Below, one piece after another: positions 6,797 to 14,936 of a DNA stretch of 15,970 nt (its first letter is position 1; the number at the start of each line of letters is the position of its first letter). The DNA is from Modestobacter sp. (GTDB lineage Bacteria; Actinomycetota; Actinomycetes; Mycobacteriales; Geodermatophilaceae): contig JAOPUQ010000001.1 in assembly GCA_025963425.1 (NCBI GenBank), forward strand, positions 1 to 15,970, read 5' to 3'. Made by a program: the position numbers and the translations under genes. The notes below the pieces were generated by a model. That model was given only the letters and a program-made list of their open reading frames with translations. It had not been told where the DNA came from and did not search any database.

Positions 6797-7681
6797 ATGG
6801 CGTGGTGGGGATGGATGCTGATCGGCTGGCTCAGCCTGGCGGTGGTCGTGGCGTTGCCGCTCGGCCTCGCCATCCGTGGAGCCGACCGGCGGGAGCTCGG
6901 TGAGGCCGCCCTGCGGGCCGCCGACCACCCGGTCGACCTGATCGCCGCCCGCCGGCCCACGACACCCCTGCCGCCCCGTCGCCGGCGCATCCCCGTGCCC
7001 CCGCTCGGGGTCACCCTGATCGCGACCGGCGTCGGCCTGGAGGCGATCGGCTTCGTGCTGCGCACCGCCGGCCAGGAGCGCGGGACCGCCCGGCTGCTGT
7101 CGATGGATGCGCCCATGTCGGTGCCGCGGCTGTTCGTCACCGCTCTCTTCGCCGTCGCCGCCGTCGCCGCCGTGATCGGCGCGGCCCGCTCGCCGGGCCG
7201 CCGCACCTGGTGGCTGTCGGTCGCCGCGGTCGCGGCCATCATCGCCGAGGTCAAGGGCGGCGGCACCGTGCACGTCCGCGCGCTGCAGACCTTCGGCGTC
7301 GCCGACCACCCGGTGCTCGCCGCCATCGGCAGCACCGTGGTCGTCGCCGCCGTTCTCGGCACCCTGTTCTGGGTCAGCCGCGCCGAGCGCCGCGACCGCC
7401 GCCGCATGCTGCTGGCCTTCGGCCTCTACGGCGTCGCCTCCGTCGGCTTGTCCGCCCTGTCCACGATGGCGGGGAGCTGGTCGACCCTGGCGACGTTCGT
7501 CGAGGAGAGCGGCGAGGTCGTGGGCGGTGTCGCCGTCCTCGTCGCCGTTCTCGTGGGGGTCGCACCGCGGCTGGTGCTGCCCGCCGACTGGGCGCTGCGC
7601 CGCACCGCCGACGCCCAGACCATCGACGCCCCGGGCGCGCTGCCGGCCTGGCCGACCGGCTTTCCCGAGAGGCGGGGGTGA
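6797..7681 (+). CDS. Multi-pass membrane protein, unknown family (paralogue A)
   Basis: 294 aa. Residues 1-45 are a one-TM module ending in ADRRELGEAAL, like the separate small protein at 6559. After a Pro/Arg linker, residues 61-280 match the protein at 10866-11594 along its whole length: RRR.PVP, a helix with G(V/L)(A/E)xE..GF, SVPRL.VTALF, GRRTWW..VAA, VK..G..H, SR.ERRDRRR, GLY..A.VGLS, TFVEESGE (233-240) and GVAPRLVLPADW.LRR.ADA. About six transmembrane helices in total. The conserved acidic TFVEESGE and the PRL motifs next to membrane segments suggest a functional site; the activity is unknown. The start has only GAGG two bases upstream; ATG 6815 is an alternative. The sugar transferase follows 190 nt downstream in the same direction. 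Confidence 0.85.
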   Translation: MAWWGWMLIGWLSLAVVVALPLGLAIRGADRRELGEAALRAADHPVDLIAARRPTTPLPPRRRRIPVPPLGVTLIATGVGLEAIGFVLRTAGQERGTARLLSMDAPMSVPRLFVTALFAVAAVAAVIGAARSPGRRTWWLSVAAVAAIIAEVKGGGTVHVRALQTFGVADHPVLAAIGSTVVVAAVLGTLFWVSRAERRDRRRMLLAFGLYGVASVGLSALSTMAGSWSTLATFVEESGEVVGGVAVLVAVLVGVAPRLVLPADWALRRTADAQTIDAPGALPAWPTGFPERRG

Positions 7682-7768
7682 CCGCGGTCCGGCCCGGGCG
7701 ACGTCGTCCCCCGTGCCCCCTCCGGGTGGAGTCCGCGTTCCACCTGCCCTGGTCGGGTGAGGACGGGG

Positions 7769-7797
7769 TTGACCCTGCGTCACCGCCTCGACACCGT
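7769..7797 (+). promoter_or_regulatory. Candidate promoter of the sugar transferase gene
   Basis: TTGACC (7769-7774), a 17-nt spacer, and CACCGT (7792-7797), near to TTGACA/TANNNT. It would give a leader of about 68 nt before GTG 7872, which has a ribosome site. Confidence 0.4.
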
Positions 7798-7871
7798 CGG
7801 ACCAGCTCCGCGCGGAGTCACCGGCGTTCCCGCGACCGTCCGAGCCCGATGACCACGAGAGGAAGGGCCGC

Positions 7872-9626
7872 GTGACCACGAGCCACGCCTCGCTGCCCCC
7901 GTCCGGGGGTGACCCCGAGGACACCCCCGTCCTCGAGGAGACCGCCGCACCCGCGCCGCGGGTCGAGGCGGCCGGCAAGGCCGCCGCGATCACCGCCGAC
8001 GCGCTCCACGCCGCCGCGCAGCGCGCCAAGCAGGACGAGCTGGCCACGGTCGCCGAGCTGGCCGCCCAGGCCGCCGCGTCCGGCCTGGACGAGGACGTCG
8101 TCCTCGGCGCGGCGGGGGTGCGCCCGATGCGGCAGCTCCGCCCCGTGCCCCCGCTGTCCCGGCCCCCGATCTCCCCGCGCACCCCGCCGATCCCGCCCCG
8201 CCCGGTCTACGACCCGTTCTCCGCCCGCCGCCGCCGCGCACCGGAGTGGCTGGTCAGCTACACCGCGACACTGGTCGTCGGCGACCTGGTCGCCGCCGGC
8301 CTCGGGGTGGCCCTGGCGCTGCTGCTGCCGCTGTCCGGCGGCATGCCGGGCACCCAGGTGGTCGAGGTCGTCGTCGGTTGCTGGGCCCTGCTGCTGGCCG
8401 CACTGGGCGGCTACGCCGAGCGGCGGATGGGGACCGGGTCCGACGAGTACCGCCGGGTGGTGGTCGCCGGCCTCACCGCGATCGCCCTGCTCAGCTTCGC
8501 CGTCCACCTGCTGCCCGCCGCCGGGCTGGAACGCCTGCTCCTGGTCGCCGCCCCGGTGACCACCGTCGTCACGCTGCTCAGCCGCAACCTGAACCGCCGG
8601 CGGATGCACTCTGCGCGTCGGCGCGGGCTGATGACCAAGCGGGTCGTGGTCGTCGGCCGGGACGTCGCCGTCGCCGACCTGGCCCGCCGGCTGCGCCGCG
8701 ACGCCGCCGCCGGACTCCGCGTCGTCGGTGCCTGCGTGCCGCGTCCGGGCGACTCCCTCGTCCTGGCCGACGAGGGTGTGCCCGTGCTGGGCGGCCTGGA
8801 CGACGTGCTGTGGTGCCTCGACGAGGTCGGCGCGGACGCCGTCGTCGTCTCCTCGGCCAGCGAGACGGCGGGTCAGTACCTGCGCGACCTGGCCTGGCGG
8901 CTGGAGGGCACCAACATCGAGGTGCTCGTCGGCCCGGGCCTGATCGAGGTCTCGTCCAACCGGCTGCAGGTGCGCCCCACCACGAGCCTGCCGCTGATCC
9001 AGGTGCAGGAGCCGGAGTTCCGCGGTTCCCGACGCCTGGTCAAGTCGCTGGTCGACCGGACCGTCGCCGGCGTGCTGCTGCTCCTGGCGGCGCCCGGGAT
9101 GATCGGCATCGCCATCGCCGTGCGGATGTCCAGCACCGGTCCGGCGTTCTTCCGGCACCGCCGCATCGGCAAGCGCGGCCGCGAGTTCGACGTGCTGAAG
9201 TTCCGCAGCATGGTCACCGACGCCGACGACAGGATCGCCGAGCTGATGGCCTTCAACGAGGGCAACGGCGTGCAGTTCAAGATGCGCCGGGACCCCCGGA
9301 TCACCGGGATCGGCGCGTTCATCCGGCGCTACTCCCTCGACGAGCTGCCGCAGCTGATCAACGTGCTCAAGGGCGACATGTCCCTGGTCGGCCCCCGCCC
9401 GCACGTGACCCGCGAGGTGGAGCAGTACGGGCCCGACATGCACCGGCGCCTGCTGGTCAAGCCCGGCATCACCGGCCTGTGGCAGGTGAGCGGTCGGTCG
9501 GACCTCAGCTGGGAGGAGACCGTCGAGCTCGACGTCCGGTACGTGGAGAACTGGTCGCTGGGCCTGGACATCGCGATCCTGTGGCGCACCGCCCGCGCCG
9601 TGCTCGGCAGCGACGGGGCCTACTGA
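7872..9626 (+). CDS. Polyprenyl-phosphate sugar-1-phosphate transferase (initiating)
   Basis: 584 aa. Transfers a sugar-1-phosphate from a nucleotide sugar to undecaprenyl phosphate, the first membrane step of exopolysaccharide assembly. Domains: an unusual Ala-rich, helical, then Pro-rich N-terminal extension (1-125); four or five TM helices (about 126-235); a Rossmann-like domain beginning KRVVVVGRD (256-264); a hairpin-type membrane helix (about 396-419); and the catalytic domain with HRRIGKRGREFDVLKFRSM (429-447), RRYSLDELPQLINVLKGDMS (485-504), LVGPRP (505-510) and KPGITGLWQVSGRS (530-543). D490/E491 match the conserved catalytic acid pair. GTG 7872 has GGAAGG five bases upstream. The sugar cannot be read from the sequence. 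A 190-nt leader region with a possible promoter precedes it and a strong hairpin follows. Confidence 0.96.
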   Translation: MTTSHASLPPSGGDPEDTPVLEETAAPAPRVEAAGKAAAITADALHAAAQRAKQDELATVAELAAQAAASGLDEDVVLGAAGVRPMRQLRPVPPLSRPPISPRTPPIPPRPVYDPFSARRRRAPEWLVSYTATLVVGDLVAAGLGVALALLLPLSGGMPGTQVVEVVVGCWALLLAALGGYAERRMGTGSDEYRRVVVAGLTAIALLSFAVHLLPAAGLERLLLVAAPVTTVVTLLSRNLNRRRMHSARRRGLMTKRVVVVGRDVAVADLARRLRRDAAAGLRVVGACVPRPGDSLVLADEGVPVLGGLDDVLWCLDEVGADAVVVSSASETAGQYLRDLAWRLEGTNIEVLVGPGLIEVSSNRLQVRPTTSLPLIQVQEPEFRGSRRLVKSLVDRTVAGVLLLLAAPGMIGIAIAVRMSSTGPAFFRHRRIGKRGREFDVLKFRSMVTDADDRIAELMAFNEGNGVQFKMRRDPRITGIGAFIRRYSLDELPQLINVLKGDMSLVGPRPHVTREVEQYGPDMHRRLLVKPGITGLWQVSGRSDLSWEETVELDVRYVENWSLGLDIAILWRTARAVLGSDGAY

Positions 9627-9644
9627 CCTCCCGCTGCGCCCACG

Positions 9645-9681
9645 CGAACGCCCCGCCGGCTCCGAGCCGGCGGGGCGTTCG
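9645..9681. terminator. Strong bidirectional terminator hairpin
   Basis: CGAACGCCCCGCCGGCTC (9645-9662) and its exact reverse complement (9664-9681) leave one unpaired base between them, so about 16-17 bp can pair around a short loop. It lies between the convergent stops at 9626 (plus) and 9694 (minus), the expected place for a shared terminator. Confidence 0.85.
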
Positions 9682-9693
9682 TGCGTCCGCGCC

Positions 9694-10725
<1,032 letters not shown>

Positions 10726-10783
10726 GCGGCCAGTCTCCCAAGCCGGTGACGCTGCGCAGTGGCCGGCGGTCGCCGTTCACCCT

Positions 10784-10799
10784 CAGGAGGCGACTCCTG
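10784..10799. promoter_or_regulatory. Inverted repeat CAGGAG-N4-CTCCTG, candidate operator
   Basis: Perfect 6-nt arms (10784-10789 and 10794-10799) around GCGA, in the 140-nt region between the divergent cysC-like gene and the gene at 10866. Could bind a dimeric regulator of either gene. Confidence 0.35.
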
Positions 10800-10812
10800 T
10801 CCCACGTGCGTG

Positions 10813-10841
10813 CGACACGGCCGGCGGTGCCGATCGTGTCG
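10813..10841. promoter_or_regulatory. Inverted repeat CGACACG-N15-CGTGTCG, candidate operator
   Basis: Perfect 7-nt arms (10813-10819 and 10835-10841). The right arm overlaps the -35 position of the promoter proposed for the gene at 10866, a good place for a repressor. Confidence 0.35.
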
Positions 10842-10853
10842 GGCCGGGGCGGC

Positions 10854-10859
10854 TAGACA
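10854..10859 (+). promoter_or_regulatory. -10 element of a likely leaderless membrane-protein gene
   Basis: TAGACA ends 6 nt before GTG 10866, and no ribosome site is present between them. It deviates from TANNNT only at the last base. No canonical -35. Confidence 0.4.
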
Positions 10860-10865
10860 GGACCG

Positions 10866-11594
10866 GTGCCTGCCGTTCCCTCCACCGCGCGTCGCCGGGT
10901 GCCCGTGCCCCGCATCGCGGTGGTGCTCGCCGCGGTAGGCGTGGCACTGGAGCTCGTCGGCTTCCTGACCCGGGTCTCCGGGGCGCCGCGGGAGCTGGCC
11001 CGGCCGCTGGCCATGGACGCGATGTTCTCCGTGCCCCGGCTCTACGTGACGGCGTTGTTCACCGCGGCCGCCGTGGTGGCCGCGCTGGGCGCCGGCCGGC
11101 TGCCGGGCCGGCGCACCTGGTGGACGGCGGTCGCGGCGATCGCGGCCGGCATCGCCGCGGTGAAGTTCGCCGGCGACCTGCACCACCGCTTCTTCGTGGC
11201 GATCGGCGGCGGCACGCACCCGGTGCGCGCGCTGCTCGTCTCCGCCGTGCCGGCCGGCGCCGTCGTCGGCTGGCTGTGGTGGCTGAGCCGGCACGAGCGC
11301 CGCGACCGGCGGCGGGTGCTGTCCTGCCTGGGGCTGTACGCGTTCGCCGCGGTGGGGCTGTCCAGCGTGTCGGCCGCGGTCGGGCCTCCCTGGGCGGCGG
11401 CGGGAACGTTCGTGGAGGAGAGCGGTGAGGCGCTGGCCGGGGTGGCGTTCCTGATCGCCGTCCTGCTCGGGGTGGCGCCGCGCCTGGTGCTGCCGGCCGA
11501 CTGGCCGCTGCGCCGCGCCGCGGACGCGCACACGCTCGAGGTGCGCGACCGGCTGCCCGGCGCCGCGCAGCCCGGTCACATCTCCCCGCACTGA
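10866..11594 (+). CDS. Multi-pass membrane protein, unknown family (paralogue B)
   Basis: 242 aa, about five or six transmembrane helices. Nearly its whole length aligns with residues 61-280 of the protein at 6797-7681. Shared motifs include RRRVPVP (9-15), VALELVGF (26-33), SVPRLYVTALF (55-65), GRRTWW (81-86), SRHERRDRRR (141-150), GLYAFAAVGLSS (156-167), TFVEESGE (181-188) and GVAPRLVLPADWPLRRAADA (202-221). It lacks the N-terminal one-TM module of its paralogue. GTG 10866 coincides with the leaderless signal 6 nt upstream and with the beginning of the shared region. Divergent from the APS kinase. Function unknown; conservation is strongest in loops next to membrane segments and at the acidic TFVEESGE, which argues for a real activity or partner. 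Confidence 0.85.
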   Translation: MPAVPSTARRRVPVPRIAVVLAAVGVALELVGFLTRVSGAPRELARPLAMDAMFSVPRLYVTALFTAAAVVAALGAGRLPGRRTWWTAVAAIAAGIAAVKFAGDLHHRFFVAIGGGTHPVRALLVSAVPAGAVVGWLWWLSRHERRDRRRVLSCLGLYAFAAVGLSSVSAAVGPPWAAAGTFVEESGEALAGVAFLIAVLLGVAPRLVLPADWPLRRAADAHTLEVRDRLPGAAQPGHISPH

Positions 11595-11619
11595 GCGGCG
11601 CCCGGCGTGCTCACTACGG

Positions 11620-11763
11620 GTGATCGGGGCTGGGCTGCGCGGCTACTACGTCCGCCGGGTCGCCCGGGTCTACCCGAGCCACCTGGTCACCTGGTTGATC
11701 GCGCTCGGAGTGCTGGCCGCAACGGCCCGCGTCGACCTGGTCCCCGTCCCCCGTTCGGGGTGA
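11620..11763 (+). pseudogene. Remnant of an acyltransferase-3 (OafA-like) gene
   Basis: From GTG 11620 to TGA 11761-11763 one frame reads YYVRRVARVYPSHLVTWLIA, the RR..R(I/V)(Y/L)P..L + hydrophobic-helix signature found about 70-100 residues into acyltransferase-3 family proteins (O-acetyltransferases of glycans). Normal members are about 350-650 aa; here only about 47 residues remain, with no N-terminal LDGLRG region and no downstream helices, and the frame ends in a stop 52 nt before the next gene. It lies in the 220-nt gap between 11594 and 11815. The motif is short, so chance similarity is possible, but the RR-R-YP-helix order is specific. It suggests the locus once carried a glycan O-acyltransferase. 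Confidence 0.55.
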
Positions 11764-11802
11764 ACGCCCAGGTGGAACCGCCTGCACGGCCTCCCGCGCC
11801 GG

Positions 11803-11808
11803 TACTTT
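11803..11808 (+). promoter_or_regulatory. -10 element of the leaderless acyltransferase-GT4-FemAB operon
   Basis: TACTTT, a full TANNNT match inside the AT-rich run TACTTTT, ends 6 nt before GTG 11815. The gap TCGGGA cannot hold a spaced ribosome site. No clear -35. Confidence 0.55.
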
Positions 11809-11814
11809 TCGGGA

Positions 11815-12768
11815 GTGACCCTCCAGGACGCTGACCCGGCTGCGCCTGCCGCGCAGCTGCCCGACCTGACGATCCCGCGGCCCGTCCCGTGGGGCGGCGT
11901 CGTGCCGCGGCTGCGGGCGAGCGAGGCCGCGCACCGGCTGGTCCCCCTTCCCGCCGCGATGGCGCTGCTCGACCTCGCCCAGCGGCGCGCGGCCGCGCGC
12001 AACCCGGCCCGGCTGGACGCCGCCCGGGCGGCGATGGCCGCGGTCGTGGGCGGCACCGAGCGCGAGGCGGACCTCGAGGAGCTGGCCCTCCGGCACCTGT
12101 CCGCCGCGGCACACGGCTGGGAGCTCATGTGGCGCCCCCGTTTCCTCGAGCGGATGCCCGTCGAGGGCCTCGACCGGCTCCGCGCCGTCGAGCCCGGCCG
12201 CGGCATCGTCTTCAGCGCCCCGCACTACGGCCCCCTCGTGGGGCTGGCCGCCCTGCCCCGGGCGGTCGGCCCGATCGACGTCGCGGTGGGCGAGCACCTC
12301 GCCGCGGCCGAGGCGCCGCGCGGCTACGGCGGCTACCAGATCGAGCAGTCGCGCACGGTCATCGTGCGGGCCGGTTTCCGCCCCGTGCGCGCCCTGGCCT
12401 CCGCCCGGACCTTCAGCCGGACGCTCAAGGACGGCGGCCAGGTGCTGCTGAACTTCGACGTCCCCGGCAAGTACGCGGTCCAGTTCCTCGGCAAGACCGT
12501 CGACCTGATGAACGGCACCGCCCGGCTGGCGCAGTCGACCGACTCGGTCGTCGTCCCCGTGCTGCCGCAGCCCCGCGGCCGGGGCTGGGTGGTCCACATC
12601 GACGAGCCGATCGACCCCCGCCGGCACGACTCCTGGCAGAGCGTCCTGCAGGCCGCCGCGGACGTGCACTCCCGCCTGGTGCTGGAGGCCCCCGAGCACC
12701 TGGAGAGCCCGCTGCGCGACGGCGGCTGGGCCGTGGCGACCCGGGACGGCTGGCGGCGCTCGGCGTGA
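11815..12768 (+). CDS. LpxL/HtrB-like lipid or glycan acyltransferase
   Basis: 317 aa, no signal peptide. The order of motifs matches the LpxL/PatA acyltransferase family (PF03279 type): GRGIVFSAPHYGPLVGL (128-144) at the place of the catalytic HX4(D/E) block, a Gly/Arg-containing middle, then GGQVLLNFDVPGKYAVQFLG (207-226) and LAQSTDSVVVPVL (238-250), the family's late substrate-pocket strands. Odd: His137 is followed at the acidic position by Val142 (HYGPLV), so the usual His/acid pair is incomplete. It may use another acid or be a binding protein. Starts at GTG 11815 with a -10-like hexamer 6 nt upstream. Its TGA overlaps the GTG of the next gene (GTGA). Acyltransferase next to GT4 recalls mycobacterial patA-pimA; this points to acylated glycolipid or lipid-linked glycan, as inference. 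Confidence 0.8.
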   Translation: MTLQDADPAAPAAQLPDLTIPRPVPWGGVVPRLRASEAAHRLVPLPAAMALLDLAQRRAAARNPARLDAARAAMAAVVGGTEREADLEELALRHLSAAAHGWELMWRPRFLERMPVEGLDRLRAVEPGRGIVFSAPHYGPLVGLAALPRAVGPIDVAVGEHLAAAEAPRGYGGYQIEQSRTVIVRAGFRPVRALASARTFSRTLKDGGQVLLNFDVPGKYAVQFLGKTVDLMNGTARLAQSTDSVVVPVLPQPRGRGWVVHIDEPIDPRRHDSWQSVLQAAADVHSRLVLEAPEHLESPLRDGGWAVATRDGWRRSA

Positions 12769-13928
12769 GCCCCCGACCGGTGCGGGCGCTGCTGGTCAAC
12801 GAGAACATCGGTGGCCACGCCACCGTGCACCACCACCTGCGCGCCGTCGCCGCCACCCGGGACGACGTCGACGTGCGCATCGTCGACGTCCCGCCGCCGG
12901 GTTTCTGGCGCAAGGTCGCCGGCGTCGGCGTCCCCGGGCTGATGCGCTGGGACGCCGACCTCATGCAGGCCCGCTACCAGCTCGCCCAGTCCGCCTGGGT
13001 GGCGCGGCAGCTGCCGCGCTGGCTGGCCGGAACCGCCCCGGTCGACGTCGTCCACTTCTACACGCACAACACCGCGCTGCTGGCCCGTCGCGCCCTGGGC
13101 GGCCTGCCCTACGTGGTCACGCTGGACTCGACCACGACGCAGAACAACCAGCTGCAGCCGGGGCGCGCGGCGACCCGCTTCACCGCGCTGTCCACCCGGG
13201 CCACGTTCCCGTTCGAGCGGGCGGTCTACGCCGGCGCGCGCACGGTCGTGGCCAACAGCCACTGGTGCGCGGCGTCGGTGACCGGCGACTACGGCATCGA
13301 TCCGGCACGGGTCGAGGTGCTGCCGATGGGCGTTCCGGTGCCCGAGCTCGGCGCACCGCCGGACGGTGGCCTCCCGCGGGTGCTGTTCATCGGCCGCGGC
13401 ATGGAACGCAAGGGCGGCAACCTGCTGCTCGAGGTGCACCAGCGCTGGCTGGCCGACCGGTGCGAGCTGGTCCTGGTCACCCAGGACGCCGTCCCGGCCG
13501 GCGGCCGCAACGTCACCGTGGTGGACGACGTCCGCCCCGGCGACGGGCAGGTCGGCCGGCTGCTGTCCGGCAGTGCCCTGCTGGCGCTGCCCAGCCGCAT
13601 CGACCAGTGGCCCAACGCGGTCATGGAGGCGATGTCCTACGCGGTGCCGCCGGTCGTGAGCGCGGTGGGCGGCATGCCGGAGATGGTCGCCGGGGGCGCG
13701 GCGGGCCTGGTGCTCGCCGACGACTCCGCGGAGACCCTGCGCGACGCGATCGCCGGGCTGCTCGAGGACCCGGTGCGCCGGCGGGAGCTCGGGGCACGGG
13801 CACGCCGCCGGGTGGAGGACGTCATGGACGTGCGGACGACGGCCAACCGGCTGCTCGACGTCGTCCGGGACGCCGCGGTCGGCTCGGGCGACGCGGTCCG
13901 CACAGGAGCCCCGCCCACCGCCCGATGA
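12765..13928 (+). CDS. GT4-family glycosyltransferase
   Basis: 387 aa, GT-B fold, retaining GT4 type. N-terminal Rossmann domain opens RALLVNENIGGHATVHHHL (7-25), where the usual GG loop becomes GGHAT. The C-terminal domain has VLFIGRGMERKGGNLLLEV (206-224), the donor-binding GR...KG segment, and LPSRIDQWPNAVMEAMSYAV (275-294) followed by PPVVSAVGGMPE (295-306), the EX7E region with the first Glu replaced by Asp280. It adds one sugar from a nucleotide donor to a lipid-linked or glycan acceptor at the inner membrane face; sugar not predictable. GTG 12765 overlaps the preceding stop by 4 nt and its own TGA overlaps the following ATG (ATGA), so all three genes are translationally coupled. The frame stays open far upstream, but only this start gives GT homology from its first residues. 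Confidence 0.93.
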   Translation: MSPRPVRALLVNENIGGHATVHHHLRAVAATRDDVDVRIVDVPPPGFWRKVAGVGVPGLMRWDADLMQARYQLAQSAWVARQLPRWLAGTAPVDVVHFYTHNTALLARRALGGLPYVVTLDSTTTQNNQLQPGRAATRFTALSTRATFPFERAVYAGARTVVANSHWCAASVTGDYGIDPARVEVLPMGVPVPELGAPPDGGLPRVLFIGRGMERKGGNLLLEVHQRWLADRCELVLVTQDAVPAGGRNVTVVDDVRPGDGQVGRLLSGSALLALPSRIDQWPNAVMEAMSYAVPPVVSAVGGMPEMVAGGAAGLVLADDSAETLRDAIAGLLEDPVRRRELGARARRRVEDVMDVRTTANRLLDVVRDAAVGSGDAVRTGAPPTAR

Positions 13929-14929
13929 CCGCCGCCCTGCCGACCGCCCAGGCCACGGTGACCCTCGAGCCGACCGGCGACCCGGTGCGCTGGGCCGCCG
14001 CCGCGCAGGCGTCCGGCCAGCCGATGACGCCGTTCTCGAACCACGGCTTCCTCGGGCTGGCCTCGGGCATGACGGGCACCGAGTTCGTGCCCCTCGTCGT
14101 CCGGGCCGACGGCGTCGACGTCGGGATCGCGCCCTGGCTGGCGCGCCGGCGCGGCCCGGTGACCACGGTCAACGCCGTGCCGTTCCCCTACACCGGCCCG
14201 CTGGTGCCGGCGCACCTGATGGCCGGCACCCTCGTCGCGCTGCGCCGCCGGGGACGCCGGGAGCGCGCCGTGCGGCAGGACTTCGGCCTCGCGCCGACGA
14301 CCGCCGTCGACGCCGTCGACCTCACCGGCACCGGCTTCGAGGCCCGGCTGGACCACACCTACCTGGTGGACACCTCGCGGACCGAGGAGGAGCTGTACGG
14401 CGCGCTGACCGCCCCGGCCCGCACGAGCCTGCGCAGGATCGAGCGGGACGGCGTCGCGGTCGTCCCCTCCGGCCACGACGGGCAGACGCTCGGCCGGGTC
14501 GTCGACGCGGCCGGCACCGCCCGCGGCCTGGACCCCGGGTACGGCGCGGGCTTCCCGCCGCCGATCGGCGCGCTGGAGGCCACCGGCCTGGGCGTGCACT
14601 GGACCGTGGCGAAGCGGGACGACGTCGAGCTGGGCAGCCTGCTGAGCATCAGCTCCGGCGAGGTCGTGGTCCTCTGGCAGGGCGGCCTGCTCCCCGAGCA
14701 CCGGGCCACCCGGGCGAACGTGCTGCTCTACTGGGACGCCGTCCTGTGGGCCCACCGGCACGGCGCCCGGACCGTCGACCTGGCCGGCGTCCCCGACGCC
14801 GGGGTCGCCAGGTTCAAGAGCCAGTTCGGCGGCACGCTGTACAGCTATCCGCGGCTGCAGTGGGCGGCGCCCGGCCTGCGGCCGGTCGCCGGCGTGGCCC
14901 GCACCGTGGTGACCACGCTCCGCAGGTAG
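13925..14929 (+). CDS. FemAB-related GNAT-fold transferase
   Basis: 334 aa. Resembles the GNAT/FemAB-like proteins common in exopolysaccharide loci (Acetyltransf_6 type): an N-terminal GNAT-like half with TPFSNHGFL (35-43) and a strand-rich stretch ending VPLVVRADGVDVGIAPWL (55-72), a central YGALTAPARTSLRRIERDGV (158-177), LLSISSGEVVVLWQGGLLPE (239-258), and the signature VARFKSQFGGTLYSYP (294-309), equivalent to the FK..FG motif of the family. It would transfer an acyl or aminoacyl group to a sugar or lipid precursor; substrate unknown. Last gene of the coupled trio (ATGA overlap with the GT4 gene). Its TAG is only 7 nt from the stop of the convergent flippase gene, with no room for a separate terminator. 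Confidence 0.82.
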   Translation: MTAALPTAQATVTLEPTGDPVRWAAAAQASGQPMTPFSNHGFLGLASGMTGTEFVPLVVRADGVDVGIAPWLARRRGPVTTVNAVPFPYTGPLVPAHLMAGTLVALRRRGRRERAVRQDFGLAPTTAVDAVDLTGTGFEARLDHTYLVDTSRTEEELYGALTAPARTSLRRIERDGVAVVPSGHDGQTLGRVVDAAGTARGLDPGYGAGFPPPIGALEATGLGVHWTVAKRDDVELGSLLSISSGEVVVLWQGGLLPEHRATRANVLLYWDAVLWAHRHGARTVDLAGVPDAGVARFKSQFGGTLYSYPRLQWAAPGLRPVAGVARTVVTTLRR

Positions 14930-14936
14930 GGCCGGG

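Noticed and set aside
11749..11760. CCCC-GTTC-GGGG mini hairpin
   Set aside because: A 4-bp stem is expected by chance at this GC content; not reported as a terminator.
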